A stretch of 64,000 nucleotides of DNA, taken from assembly GCF_001613805.1 (NCBI RefSeq), contig NZ_LPVY01000002.1, forward strand, positions 1 to 64,000, written 5' to 3'. The stretch is from Thalassospira lucentensis (GTDB lineage: Bacteria; Pseudomonadota; Alphaproteobacteria; Rhodospirillales; Thalassospiraceae). Shown one piece after another: positions 1 through 8,937 of this stretch (position 1 is the first letter of the stretch; every line of letters begins with the position of its first letter). The position numbers and the translations under genes are program-made. The notes under the pieces are model-generated. The model was not told the origin of the DNA, did not search any database, and was given only the letters and a program-made list of their open reading frames with translations.

Positions 1-268
1 TTTCCTGGGTGCCGATTTCGGTGATTTCCGCACCGCGGGCATCGATCTCGTCGGCAATTTTATTGAGGAACTTCGCGCGTTCTTCACGGGTGGAATAGCC
101 ATAGGACCAGAATGCTTCCTCGGCGGCCTTGGCGGCCTGATCGACCATGGCCGGGGTGCCGACCGGGAAGGTATTGGCCGGACCATGGGCCGGTTCGGAC
201 TGGAAGGTCTGCTCGCCAGCCACCCACTGGCCGGCAATCAGATGTTTTCCTGTCAGGTTATAGGACAT
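1..268 (-). CDS. Aldehyde dehydrogenase, N-terminal part (cut by window edge)
   Basis: The first 89 residues of an NAD(P)-dependent aldehyde dehydrogenase are visible, starting MSYNLTGKHLIAGQWVAGEQ. The ATG at 268 follows a strong AGGAGG ribosome site. The opening resembles the alpha-ketoglutarate-semialdehyde (2,5-dioxovalerate) dehydrogenase branch. The catalytic Cys and Glu lie outside the window, so the substrate cannot be read. It follows the thiamine-diphosphate enzyme gene by 67 bases on the same strand, probably as the last visible gene of a minus-strand catabolic operon. Confidence 0.8.
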   Translation of the reverse strand, partial: MSYNLTGKHLIAGQWVAGEQTFQSEPAHGPANTFPVGTPAMVDQAAKAAEEAFWSYGYSTREERAKFLNKIADEIDARGAEITEIGTQE

Positions 269-335
269 TGGTGCCTCCTGTTTTTCTCAAATCATCCGAT
301 GAATTTTTCTATGGGAAGAACCCGCGAATGTTGAT

Positions 336-2000
336 TTACTGCGCGCTTGCTCGAAGTTCGGACAAGGAGAACCTCGGGGTAAGGTCTTCGGGGTCGGTGA
401 TCACTTCAATCACAGCCGACTTGCCCGATGCTGCCACCGCGTCAAAGGCGGCTGCAAACTGTTCTGTTTTTTCCACCTTGGCGGTTGCAATGCCATAGGC
501 CTCGGCAAGTTTGCCAAAGTCCGGATTGACGATGTCGGTTCCGCTAACCCGACCGGGATAGTTTTTTTCCTGATGCATGCGGATGGTACCATACATGCCG
601 TTATTCACCAGAATGACGATCACGCGCGCACCGAATTGCTGTGCGGTTGCCAGTTCCTGAAGCGTCATCTGGAAACAGCCATCACCCGCAAAACAGATGC
701 TGCGCCGGTCGGGATGACGCAGGCTGGCCGCAATGGCGGCAGGCAGACCGTACCCCATTGTACCGGATGTAGGGGCAACCTGGGTTCTGAAACGGCGATG
801 CTGATAGAAACGATGCACCCAAACGGTATAGTTGCCTGCACCATTGGTCAGAATTGCATCATCGGGCAGATTTTCATTCAGATGCTGAATGATTGCTGCC
901 AGATTGACCGGGCCATGCGACGTAGAGTTTGGCCTCGACCAGATCAGATAATCTTCACGCGCGGCCTTTGTCCAGTCGGCCCAGACCGTTTTGGCGATTG
1001 GGGCATTGCGTTTCACCAGTGCGGAAAGCGCCTGTTTCATGCCGCTGCAGACGCCAAACTCCGGTGCATAAACACGCCCGATTTCATTTGCATCCGGATG
1101 GATATGAAGGATCTTCTGCCTAGCGACCGGGACATCAAGCAAAGTATAACCCGATGTTGTACAATCCCCTAGGCGTGCGCCCAGAACCAGCAAGACATCG
1201 GCATCGCGAATCCGCTTGGCTAGCGCCGGGTTAATACCCAAACCTGCATCTCCGACATAAGAGGAATGCAACGCCGACATTCGATCCTGACTACGGAAAC
1301 TGCATGTAACCGGCAAGTTCCATGCAGCCGCAAAATCAGCAAGATCGGCACAGGCCTGTTCATCCCAGGTTTCACCACCAGCGATGATCAAGGGTGATTT
1401 TGCCTTAGAAAGGATTTCGACAATTTCCACAACCTGCTCATCCGACGGCGCGGCCTGTATCGGGGTAACTTTTGCAGGAAGCACGCCCATTTCGACCACA
1501 TCCCGCAGCATGTCTTCGGGCAAGCCAAGAACAACCGGGCCCGGACGGCCAGAGGTTGCAACCTGAAAGGCACGGGTCAACAATTCGGGAATGCGCGCCG
1601 CATTATCAATTACCGCTGTCCATTTCGTCTGGGTTCCGAAGATCGCCTTGAGATCAAACTCTTGGAAAGCTTCGCGTTCTTCGTCATCCCGACCGATCAG
1701 GCCGACCAGCATGATGAGCGGCGTTGAGTCCTGGTAGGCAACATGCACACCAGCATATGCATTTGACGCGCCGGGGCCGCGGGTGACCAGAACAATGCCC
1801 GGACGCCCGGTCAGTTTGCCATCCGCGTCCGCCATGATCGATGCCGCACCTTCATGCTTGGTCGCGACAAATTCGATTTTCGGGGTATCGACCAGTGCAT
1901 CCAGAACCGCCAGGAAACTCTCCCCCGGCACCCCAAAAATACGATCGACGCCCTGCTGAACCAAGACATCAGCGATCAGTTGACCTCCCGTGCGTTGCAT
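336..2000 (-). CDS. Thiamine-diphosphate-dependent enzyme, acetolactate-synthase-like
   Basis: 554 residues, the usual length of the ThDP decarboxylase/acetohydroxyacid synthase family. The N-terminal Pyr domain carries the cofactor-activating Glu at about residue 50 (ATKHEGAA). The C-terminal PP domain has the ThDP/Mg motif GDGCFQ followed by NNGMYGT. I place the start at the ATG at 2000, which has GGAGG just upstream, and not at an in-frame GTG 12 bases earlier. It is unlikely to be the biosynthetic IlvB, because no small subunit is adjacent and the neighbours are a GntR regulator, an aldehyde dehydrogenase and a TRAP transporter. A catabolic carboligase or decarboxylase is more likely; the reaction is not determinable here. 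Confidence 0.85.
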   Translation of the reverse strand: MQRTGGQLIADVLVQQGVDRIFGVPGESFLAVLDALVDTPKIEFVATKHEGAASIMADADGKLTGRPGIVLVTRGPGASNAYAGVHVAYQDSTPLIMLVGLIGRDDEEREAFQEFDLKAIFGTQTKWTAVIDNAARIPELLTRAFQVATSGRPGPVVLGLPEDMLRDVVEMGVLPAKVTPIQAAPSDEQVVEIVEILSKAKSPLIIAGGETWDEQACADLADFAAAWNLPVTCSFRSQDRMSALHSSYVGDAGLGINPALAKRIRDADVLLVLGARLGDCTTSGYTLLDVPVARQKILHIHPDANEIGRVYAPEFGVCSGMKQALSALVKRNAPIAKTVWADWTKAAREDYLIWSRPNSTSHGPVNLAAIIQHLNENLPDDAILTNGAGNYTVWVHRFYQHRRFRTQVAPTSGTMGYGLPAAIAASLRHPDRRSICFAGDGCFQMTLQELATAQQFGARVIVILVNNGMYGTIRMHQEKNYPGRVSGTDIVNPDFGKLAEAYGIATAKVEKTEQFAAAFDAVAASGKSAVIEVITDPEDLTPRFSLSELRASAQ

Positions 2001-2060
2001 CGGTGCCTCCACTAGACTGTTATTGATGTAAATTTTTACAGGGGCCTGGCGCCCCTGATT

Positions 2061-2795
2061 TTATGTGTCTGCCAGGTCTGCGCGATCCGCCAGACGTTGT
2101 GCTGCAAGCGAATAGTGATACCGCACAGCTTGCGAGGCTGCGGTTTCATCCTGCGCGCGAATGGCTTCAAGCACGGCCTTGTGTTCTGCCAGCACTTCCG
2201 CACTCCATTCCGTGACGCGCGCATTCTTCATGGCAACAGACCGCAATTCCATATCGATCCGGGTGTCGAGCATCGAAAGGAATTCCAGAATATACTGGTT
2301 GCCAGATGCCTCTGCGATCCGCTGATAGAAGCTGCGCTCCGCCAGCACATGCTTTTCTGCTGCGGCATCCCCACCCGACAGCGAGCGTTCCATGCTGTCA
2401 TACGCCGTATCCATGAACTGCAGGTCTGCATCCGTTCGGTGAACGGCGGCAAGGCCTGCCGCCTCTGACGTAATACCGGTACGCAACTGAAGGATTTCAA
2501 GCAGCTTTTGGCGTTTTTCAAAGCAGGCCGGGCTGATGCGAAATGCGCTGCGTGCACTTGGCTCTGCGACGAAAGCGCCAACGCCCTGTCGTGAGTCAAC
2601 CAGACCGTCATGCTTGAGACGTGAAATGGCTTCGCGGACCACGGTACGCGCAACACCGAAACTTTCCGCAAGGCTTTGCTCGGTCGGCAATTGTTCGCCA
2701 GCGACAAGCTTACCGTCAAGAATCATGCGGGAAAGCTTCTGCGAGATGTCATCGGTCAAGCTTGGACGTCTACTTAGTCGCGTAAAAGAGTCCAC
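2061..2795 (-). CDS. GntR/FadR-family transcriptional regulator (FCD domain)
   Basis: 244 residues. The N-terminal winged helix-turn-helix (about residues 15-80) contains the typical PTEQSLAESFGVARTVVREA stretch. An all-helical FCD ligand-binding domain follows. The start codon is GTG, with AGGG about 10 bases upstream. It stands between the minus-strand ThDP enzyme/aldehyde dehydrogenase genes and the divergent reductase-TRAP-NIPSNAP genes, so it probably controls both directions in response to the substrate. A 13-bp palindrome at 2896-2908 is a candidate operator. FCD proteins usually bind carboxylic acids, often through a metal ion. Confidence 0.88.
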   Translation of the reverse strand: MDSFTRLSRRPSLTDDISQKLSRMILDGKLVAGEQLPTEQSLAESFGVARTVVREAISRLKHDGLVDSRQGVGAFVAEPSARSAFRISPACFEKRQKLLEILQLRTGITSEAAGLAAVHRTDADLQFMDTAYDSMERSLSGGDAAAEKHVLAERSFYQRIAEASGNQYILEFLSMLDTRIDMELRSVAMKNARVTEWSAEVLAEHKAVLEAIRAQDETAASQAVRYHYSLAAQRLADRADLADT

Positions 2796-2895
2796 CGAAA
2801 ATGCCCTTTTCTGGTGAGGATCGATCAGCCGTGACTGATCCTTATGATGCGGACCTTATGCATGGACAAGATTTATTTTGTCAACATAAAAACAG

Positions 2896-2908
2896 GTTGT
2901 CAGACAAC
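2896..2908. promoter_or_regulatory. Candidate FadR-type operator
   Basis: GTTGTCAGACAAC is a perfect inverted repeat around one central base. It lies in the divergent region between the GntR regulator and the dehydrogenase gene. The TTGTCnGACAA core fits the TNGTnnnACNA pattern known for FadR/LldR-type GntR proteins. Binding by the adjacent regulator is inferred. Confidence 0.5.
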
Positions 2909-2992
2909 AAGAAGACATGTTATGTCCGATTTCAATGAAGAATGGCCATGCACCGAAAATGCAGCGGCAAACATCGGAAAACGGAGGAAAAC

Positions 2993-3904
2993 GTGACTTT
3001 TGAAAAAACCGTCGGCTTTGTCGGCCTGGGTGGAATGGGCAGTGGTCTGGTCAAGAACATGCTGCTTAAGGGCGTGAAAGTGCATGTGCTTGATCTGGAC
3101 CAGGAGAAGGTCAAGCTCGCCGAAAGCCGGGGTGCGATTGTTGCCAAATCCGTACGAGACATGGCGCGTGATTGTGACGTTCTGGCCTTTTGCATCGGCA
3201 AGGCAGAAGATGTTCAAAAGCTGACCATCAATGGTGATACCGGCTGCCTTCAGGACATGAAACCGGGGCAAATCCTGCTGGATCACACAACGACCAGCCC
3301 GGATCACGTTGATCTGATGAGTGCCGCCTGCACAAAAATCGGCGTGCGCTATTGCGAAGCGCCGATGACCCGCACGCCAATCCATGCCGAACAGGGATGT
3401 GTGAATGTCCTTTATGGCGGGGACACGGAACTACTGGAAGATCTTCGTCCACTGTTTGATACCTACGCCGAAAATATCTTCCATGTCGGGCCAAGCGGCC
3501 ATGCCATTCGTTTGAAGCTGATCCACAACTTCATCGCCTTTGCCAATGTGGCCTCGTTCTGCGAGGGCTTTGCCCTAGCGGCGAAAGAAGGACTGGATAT
3601 GACCAAGGTCATCGACATCATTTCAGCCGCTGGCGGCAAAAGCGGCATGATGGACCTGTATGGTCGCAAGACTCTGGAACGCGATTTCACCCCGTATATG
3701 GCCCTTGAATGGGCCGAGAAAGATGTCGGCTATTACGTGCGCTGGCTCGAAAAAGCGGGACTACCGGGCTTTATGGCAAGTTCTGTCCATCAGACCTATT
3801 CGCTGGCTTCCATCATGGGATTTGGTCAGGAAGGCTGCACGGCCGTGATCAAGGCATACGAGAAGCTTTCCGGCGTCGAAGCCGCCTTCCCCAAAGATTC
3901 CTGA
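2993..3904 (+). CDS. NAD(P)-dependent beta-hydroxyacid dehydrogenase (HIBADH family)
   Basis: 303 residues from the GTG at 2993, which follows GGAGG. An upstream in-frame ATG at 2942 has no good ribosome site. The N-terminal Rossmann fold has GFVGLGGMGSGLVKNM. The substrate-binding motif APMTRTP lies near residue 123 and the catalytic-Lys region GHAIRLKLIHN near residue 170. The family includes 3-hydroxyisobutyrate dehydrogenase, tartronate-semialdehyde reductase and sulfolactaldehyde reductase; the sequence does not choose between them. It is the first gene of a plus-strand unit continuing into a TRAP transporter, which suggests that it acts on the imported compound or its product. Confidence 0.85.
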   Translation: MTFEKTVGFVGLGGMGSGLVKNMLLKGVKVHVLDLDQEKVKLAESRGAIVAKSVRDMARDCDVLAFCIGKAEDVQKLTINGDTGCLQDMKPGQILLDHTTTSPDHVDLMSAACTKIGVRYCEAPMTRTPIHAEQGCVNVLYGGDTELLEDLRPLFDTYAENIFHVGPSGHAIRLKLIHNFIAFANVASFCEGFALAAKEGLDMTKVIDIISAAGGKSGMMDLYGRKTLERDFTPYMALEWAEKDVGYYVRWLEKAGLPGFMASSVHQTYSLASIMGFGQEGCTAVIKAYEKLSGVEAAFPKDS

Positions 3905-3999
3905 GGCCTTCCTGAAGCCTCTTTGGGGATCACTTGAAATGCCATCCCCCAACAAGAAAAAGCGTGTGAAGCGCATTTATATTCACCGGAGGAAACATC

Positions 4000-5001
4000 T
4001 TGAAAAACCAAAGAATGACCAAGGCTGCCTTGTCGGTTCTGGCAACGCTGCTTTCCGTTTCAGCAATCTCGTCAATCCAGTCCGCACAGGCTGAAACCGT
4101 TTTACGCCTGTCGCATTTCGCGGCCGAAACGCACCCGGGGCATATTGCCGCCAAGCAGTTCAAGGAAAACGTTGAAAAGCGCACCAACGGCGAAGTCGTC
4201 GTTGAACTGTATCCTGCAAACGAACTGGGCGCGCCGCCAGAGCAACTTGAACAAACCGTTCTGGGCATCATTGACATGAACCTCCCGACGCAGGGAGCGC
4301 TCGATAAATATGAAAAGGCATTTGGTACGGTTATGACGCCGTTTGCCTTTAGCAGCTATGACGAAGCACATCGGGTTCTTGACGGACCGTTTATGGAATG
4401 GGCGGCTCCCAAGCTTGAAAAGCAGGGTCTGGTCATGCTGTCGAACTGGGAATACGGCTTCCGCAATGTGACCAACTCGGTCAGACCGATCAATTCGCCA
4501 GATGACCTTGCGGGCCTGAAGTTGCGCACGCCGCCAGAACTGCAAATCGTCGCGGCCCTTGAAGCCGCAGGGGCACAGACCACACAAATCGCCTTCCCTG
4601 AATTGCCCGGCGCCCTTACCGCCGGTGTTGTCGACGGACAGGAAAACCCGATTGGCGTGATTTATCACAACAAGCTTTATGAATTGCAGGACCATCTGGC
4701 ACTTACACGCCACGTCTACAATTCCATGGTGCATGTCATGAACAAGGCAAAATGGGATGCGCTTTCGGGCGAGGAACAGACGATTGTTCGTGAAGAAAGC
4801 GTCGCTGCGGGTAACCTGATGCGCAAACTTGTCCAGGAGCAGGAAGAAAAAGAACTTGCCGCAATCAAGGAAAGCGGCGTTCAGGTCACAGAGCCAGATC
4901 TTGCCAAGTTCAAGGCAAAGATGGGTCCGGCATATGAGCGTGTAAGCGAATATTCCGGCAAGGAAAACATGAAAACATTCCTTGGTTTTCTCGAAAACTA
5001 A
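4000..5001 (+). CDS. TRAP transporter substrate-binding protein (DctP family)
   Basis: 333 residues with an N-terminal signal peptide ending near SIQSAQA, followed by ETVLRLSHFAAETHPGH. The family signature region that includes the carboxylate-binding Arg is visible at LKLRTPPELQIVAAL. The protein is periplasmic and delivers an organic acid to the DctQM membrane complex. I use the TTG at 4000 because GGAGG lies 7 bases upstream; an ATG at 4015 is the alternative. A hairpin separates it from dctM, as expected when the binding protein must be made in excess. Confidence 0.9.
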   Translation: MKNQRMTKAALSVLATLLSVSAISSIQSAQAETVLRLSHFAAETHPGHIAAKQFKENVEKRTNGEVVVELYPANELGAPPEQLEQTVLGIIDMNLPTQGALDKYEKAFGTVMTPFAFSSYDEAHRVLDGPFMEWAAPKLEKQGLVMLSNWEYGFRNVTNSVRPINSPDDLAGLKLRTPPELQIVAALEAAGAQTTQIAFPELPGALTAGVVDGQENPIGVIYHNKLYELQDHLALTRHVYNSMVHVMNKAKWDALSGEEQTIVREESVAAGNLMRKLVQEQEEKELAAIKESGVQVTEPDLAKFKAKMGPAYERVSEYSGKENMKTFLGFLEN

Positions 5002-5041
5002 ACCAGAAATCTGATCGGCATTTTCCCGATAAGCTTTCTTC

Positions 5042-5066
5042 GGAGGGGGTGTTCCGTACCCCCTCC
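5042..5066 (+). terminator. Intercistronic hairpin after TRAP binding-protein gene
   Basis: Perfect 9-bp stem (GGAGGGGGT / ACCCCCTCC) with a 7-base loop, 40 bases after the dctP stop. No U-run follows, so a partial terminator or an mRNA 3'-end stabiliser is more likely than full termination. Confidence 0.55.
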
Positions 5067-5100
5067 TCTCGCACCCTGTCTTTTCTGAAAGTCTAAGATC

Positions 5101-6393
5101 ATGCTCGCACTCATTGTGCTTCTTGCACTTGTAGGGTTGATCGTTTTTGGCGTGCCAATTGCCGTCGCACTGGCTGTCACCGCGATCGGCACCTATGTGG
5201 CGCTTGGTGAAACCGCAATTCTGACGATGTTGCCGCAACGCATGTATTCGGCGACCACATCTTTTACCCTTCTTGCTATCCCGTTTTTCATTCTGGCTGG
5301 CAACCTGATGAATACAGGTGGCGTGACAGAACGCATTTTCCGGTTTGCATCGGCCCTGGTCGGGCATATTCGCGGCGGTCTTGGACAGGTCAATGTCGTC
5401 GCCAGTCTGATTTTCTCCGGCATGTCGGGTGCCGCTGTTGCCGATGCCGCAGGCCTTGGCCAGGTTGAATTCAAGGCAATGCGCGATCGCGGATATGATG
5501 AACGATTTTCCGCCGCGATCACCGCTGCATCTTCGACCATCGGACCGGTCTTTCCACCCAGTATTCCGTTTGTGATTTTTGCCAGCCTGACCGGTGTTTC
5601 CGTCGTCAAACTCTTCCTGGCGGGTGTCGTGCCTGGGCTTTTGATGGCCGTTGCGTTGATGGCAGCCGTTTATGTGGTTGCGGTTATTCGCAAATTCCCG
5701 CGTGAAATGCGCGCAAGCTACCGCGAACTTTGGGCATCGTTCAAGGCGGCATTCCTTCCACTTGGTACCCCTGTCATTATTATCGCCGGCATTCTAACCG
5801 GGATTTTCACCCCAACCGAAGCCGGTGTTACAGCAAGCTTTTATGCCGCATTCCTTGGCCTTTTCGTTTATCGCGAAATCCGCATTGCCGATTTGCCAAG
5901 CATTCTGTGGAATACACTGCTTCATACCATCCGCGTGTTGTTTGTAATCGCCGCCGCCGGTTTCTTTGGCTGGCTCTTGATCCATCAGCGGGTCCCTAAC
6001 AGCGTGATTACGGGCCTTTTGTCCCTGTCCGATAATCCGGCTGTCATCATGTCGCTGATCGTGGTGATCTTGCTGGTGCTTGGCATGTTCCTTGAAGGAA
6101 TTGCGGTGATTGTCATCACCGTTCCGATTTTCATGCCGATCATGACCACGCTTGGCGTTGATCCGGTTCAATTTGGCGTCATCATGATCATGTGCTCGAT
6201 GATCGGCTTGCTGACACCACCCGTCGGCATGGTGCTGTTTGCGATATCAAGCGTAACACAGGTCCCGATCTCGCCGCTTGTTCGTGAACTTTGGCCCTAT
6301 CTGCTTGGCATCGTTGCCGTTCTGGTTCTGGTGATTTGCATCCCGCAAGTATCAACCTGGCTTCCCGAACTGGTCATGGGAGGCGGCAGATGA
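5101..6393 (+). CDS. TRAP transporter large permease (DctM family)
   Basis: 430 residues with about 12 hydrophobic segments, the normal DctM size. Typical family stretches are visible: LAIPFFILAGNLMNTGG near the N-terminus, FSGMSGAAVADAAGLG, and GLLTPPVGMVLF near the C-terminus. This is the Na+-coupled transport subunit in the inner membrane. Its stop codon overlaps the start of dctQ (ATGA), an unusual M-then-Q order. No strong ribosome site is visible before its ATG. Confidence 0.92.
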   Translation: MLALIVLLALVGLIVFGVPIAVALAVTAIGTYVALGETAILTMLPQRMYSATTSFTLLAIPFFILAGNLMNTGGVTERIFRFASALVGHIRGGLGQVNVVASLIFSGMSGAAVADAAGLGQVEFKAMRDRGYDERFSAAITAASSTIGPVFPPSIPFVIFASLTGVSVVKLFLAGVVPGLLMAVALMAAVYVVAVIRKFPREMRASYRELWASFKAAFLPLGTPVIIIAGILTGIFTPTEAGVTASFYAAFLGLFVYREIRIADLPSILWNTLLHTIRVLFVIAAAGFFGWLLIHQRVPNSVITGLLSLSDNPAVIMSLIVVILLVLGMFLEGIAVIVITVPIFMPIMTTLGVDPVQFGVIMIMCSMIGLLTPPVGMVLFAISSVTQVPISPLVRELWPYLLGIVAVLVLVICIPQVSTWLPELVMGGGR

Positions 6394-6893
6394 TGAAATC
6401 ACTGACGCTTATTGACCGTTCCCTCGGCCTCATCTTGCGGACGATTGCCATCGCTTGTTTGGCTATCTTGATGCTTATCCTGGGTGGCAACGTCATCTCG
6501 CGCATGACCGGCTGGTTTTCGCTGGGCTGGTATGATGAGATCATCGAACTGTGCTTTGCCTGGATGATCTTTTTCGGTGCTGCCGAACTTTGGCGGGAAA
6601 ACCAGCATTTTCGGATCGACTGGCTTTATTACTCCCTGCCAAAGGCGAAACGACGCATCCATACGATACTCGTCTCCCTGATCAACATTGTCTTCCTTGC
6701 CTTCCTAATGGTGGAAGGAAGCAACCTTGCGCAGAAAAGCTCGGCATTAACGCCAATCATCGGGTTCCCCGTAACCCTGCTCTATGCCTGCATCCCGATC
6801 AGTGCAGCCATCATGCTGGCCTATGCCATTGCAGATCTTTTCAGACATTCCCCCCGGCATGCCGCCGAGGTTGAAGTCATCGACGATATGTAA
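6390..6893 (+). CDS. TRAP transporter small permease (DctQ family)
   Basis: 167 residues with four predicted membrane helices. The family motif WRENQHFRIDWL follows helix 2. The start is ATGATG at 6390/6393, overlapping the dctM stop, with GGAGGC upstream. It completes the TRAP system with the preceding binding protein and large permease. Confidence 0.88.
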   Translation: MMKSLTLIDRSLGLILRTIAIACLAILMLILGGNVISRMTGWFSLGWYDEIIELCFAWMIFFGAAELWRENQHFRIDWLYYSLPKAKRRIHTILVSLINIVFLAFLMVEGSNLAQKSSALTPIIGFPVTLLYACIPISAAIMLAYAIADLFRHSPRHAAEVEVIDDM

Positions 6894-6920
6894 CCCCACA
6901 TAAAATCAAGGAAATTAAAC

Positions 6921-7250
6921 ATGATTTACGATCACCGTACCTATACCTGCCGCCCGGGCACCATTGCCAAGCACCTGAAGCTTTATGAAGCAGAAGGCTG
7001 GCAAATTCAGAAAAAACATCTGGGTGATCCGGCCGTTTATGCGGCAACTGAAACGGGTGATGTCAATTCCTATGTCCACATCTGGCAATACGAAAGTGCC
7101 GCCGATCGCGCGGCGAAACGTGCCAAGCTGAAAGCCGATCCGGAATGGCAGGAATATCTGAAAAAATCGGCTGATGCCGGTTACCTGATCAGTCAGATCA
7201 ACAAAATCCTTATTCCGACGGGGTTTTTCTCTGATCTGAAAAAAGACTAA
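6921..7250 (+). CDS. NIPSNAP-family protein
   Basis: 109 residues of a ferredoxin-like dimeric alpha/beta-barrel protein. It opens MIYDHRTYTCRPGTIAKHL and has an HIWQYES segment, both typical of bacterial NIPSNAP proteins. An AAGGAA ribosome site precedes the ATG. It is the last gene of the TRAP unit. Bacterial NIPSNAPs often accompany catabolic operons but mostly have no assigned reaction, so no function is claimed. Confidence 0.8.
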   Translation: MIYDHRTYTCRPGTIAKHLKLYEAEGWQIQKKHLGDPAVYAATETGDVNSYVHIWQYESAADRAAKRAKLKADPEWQEYLKKSADAGYLISQINKILIPTGFFSDLKKD

Positions 7251-7258
7251 GCTGATTA

Positions 7259-7291
7259 AGGGCAAATGGCACACAAAAAGCTATTTGCCCT
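7259..7291. terminator. Possible hairpin terminator after NIPSNAP gene
   Basis: A 12-bp stem (AGGGCAAATGGC / GCTATTTGCCCT, one G-T pair) with a 9-base loop just after the stop codon. There is no strong U-run on either strand. It lies between the convergent NIPSNAP and Crp/Fnr genes. Confidence 0.45.
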
Positions 7292-7417
7292 CTCACCTCA
7301 AGCCTCAGATAAAGCCGAGAGCAACAAGTTACCCTTAACCCAAAATCCAGTTGATTCACTCGCAAGGCATCCGCTTACTAGCTTGCCACTATTTGGCGAT
7401 AAAATCGTATGAAGCTC

Positions 7418-8113
7418 TTAGCGAGACAGCTCTACTAAAACCGACCTATCAAGAATTTTAAGCTTCGATCCTGCTGCAATTGCACCGGCGGCTTCCAGTT
7501 TGCGAAGCGAGCGCGAGAATGTTTCTGGCGTAATGCCGATCCGGCTTGCGATCTGACGTTTTTCAGGAAAGTTCGTCTCGTCCTCGCCACCCAGATTCTC
7601 GCCACTGCGTTCTTCGAAGTCGATCAGGAAAGACGCAATTCTCTGGATCGGTTTGGTGTGGCGAATTTTGAAAATCTCTTCGAGGAAGAATCGTTCCCAC
7701 CGCAGAAGTCCGGCAAGAACTTCGGCCATGACATCGGGCGCACTGCGTAAAACGGAAAGATAGGTATCGCGCGGAATGGCAATGATCTCGCAATCTTCCA
7801 TGACCTCGCATTCCACCGGATATGCCCGACCGGCCAACGAAACGGCTTCGGCGAATGCCCCCGGTTGGGTCAGGAAATGCATGACGGTTTCTTCGCCCTG
7901 CGGGGAAACCTTTACAAGGCGCAAGTGCCCGGAAAGCAGAACATAGAAGTTACGGGCAACATCACCGGCACGAAACAGATGTTCGCCGCGCGAATGGCAT
8001 TCCACACGACATTTTGCCATCAGATTATCAAGCCGCACCCCGCCAAGAGCAGACAGAAACGGGACCTGTCGGACGATATCGTGATCGATTTTAGACAGCG
8101 GTCTTGAACGCAT
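7418..8113 (-). CDS. Crp/Fnr-family regulator, DNR-like (first of three)
   Basis: 231 residues: an N-terminal cyclic-nucleotide-binding-like beta-roll, a long dimer helix, and a C-terminal winged helix with ASRIGITPETFSRSLRKLE. The recognition helix has the E-x-x-S-R pattern that reads TTGAT half-sites. I see no N-terminal Cys cluster, so it is DNR/NnrR-like rather than a 4Fe-4S FNR. The ATG at 8113 is chosen because the domain begins there (MRSRPLSKIDHDIV); an ORF extending upstream would read deep into the preceding gene. It overlaps that gene by 23 bases, so the two are probably co-transcribed. Confidence 0.85.
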   Translation of the reverse strand: MRSRPLSKIDHDIVRQVPFLSALGGVRLDNLMAKCRVECHSRGEHLFRAGDVARNFYVLLSGHLRLVKVSPQGEETVMHFLTQPGAFAEAVSLAGRAYPVECEVMEDCEIIAIPRDTYLSVLRSAPDVMAEVLAGLLRWERFFLEEIFKIRHTKPIQRIASFLIDFEERSGENLGGEDETNFPEKRQIASRIGITPETFSRSLRKLEAAGAIAAGSKLKILDRSVLVELSR

Positions 8114-8867
8114 CTTCGCCCCCTTCCTTGGCATCATTCCCAGACAATCCGCACCAATCGGCCAGCATTTCCGCATCTGCAATCCGGATAATGTGACCAT
8201 TGGCATGTTGCGAAACACCAATTTCAGAAAGTTTCTTAAGCGCACGAGAGATCGTTTCGCTGGTCATTCCCAACTTGCGGGCCAAGGCAGACTTTTCAAT
8301 GGTCAGGGGTGTTTCATGCACACCGTCAATCGGCACCGCATCTGCCAGGAAATAGATCGCCAGACGTTGTGCCGCAGACCGGCATTTAAGTTCTTCGGCC
8401 TGTCGCAACATCTGACACAACCGTTCTGTCATGGCCGACATCATGGTCAGTGCACGGTCGAAATGGGCCGCAAGAAAATCGGCAAAGCCCGCACCATCAA
8501 TACGAACCGCTGTTGTTGGCTCCAAGGTACGAACCGAAACCGCATAACAGCCATCGGGCACCAATGCGCATTCCCCGACAAGCTGACCATTCCCCAGAAG
8601 ATCAATGACCCCGTCTTTACCGTCCTGATCCTTGAAAGACAATTCGACATGCCCGTTCACAATCAGATAAAGCGCTGACGCCGGTTCATCTGCCGAAATC
8701 ATCATTGTATCAGTGTCAAACCTGACCCATTGGCATAGGGATGCCAGTTCAAGGATATCTTCCTGCGGCCATGTTCGGAAATAGTTCGCAAAGCGAAGAA
8801 CACCGGAAATGCGTTCGATATCATTCATCACGGCATCGTCCATTGTAGAAAAAAGGGAAGATTGCAT
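8091..8867 (-). CDS. Crp/Fnr-family regulator, DNR-like (second of three)
   Basis: 258 residues with the same two-domain layout: a cNMP-like sensor at about 30-150 and a helix-turn-helix near the C-terminus, LARKLGMTSETISRALKKL, again with E-x-x-S-R. No Fe-S cysteine motif is visible. A possible heme or NO role, as for DNR, is inferred only from context. The ribosome site before the ATG at 8867 is weak. An FNR/DNR-like box at 8907-8920 lies 40 bases upstream, which suggests auto- or cross-regulation. Confidence 0.83.
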   Translation of the reverse strand: MQSSLFSTMDDAVMNDIERISGVLRFANYFRTWPQEDILELASLCQWVRFDTDTMMISADEPASALYLIVNGHVELSFKDQDGKDGVIDLLGNGQLVGECALVPDGCYAVSVRTLEPTTAVRIDGAGFADFLAAHFDRALTMMSAMTERLCQMLRQAEELKCRSAAQRLAIYFLADAVPIDGVHETPLTIEKSALARKLGMTSETISRALKKLSEIGVSQHANGHIIRIADAEMLADWCGLSGNDAKEGGEDAFKTAV

Positions 8868-8906
8868 TTACTGGAATGACTCTAACATCAGCCCAGATGA
8901 TCAAGT

Positions 8907-8920
8907 TTGTTCCAGATCAA
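8907..8920. promoter_or_regulatory. FNR/DNR-type box upstream of second Crp/Fnr gene
   Basis: TTGTTCCAGATCAA matches the TTGAT-N4-ATCAA consensus at nine of ten defined positions. It sits between two Crp/Fnr genes, upstream of the one starting at 8867. Confidence 0.55.
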
Positions 8921-8937
8921 TTTTGATCGGAAAACGC

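Noticed and set aside
4102..5367. 421-codon open frame on the minus strand
   Set aside because: Antisense to dctP and the start of dctM; composition rich in Cys, His and Arg with no family pattern.
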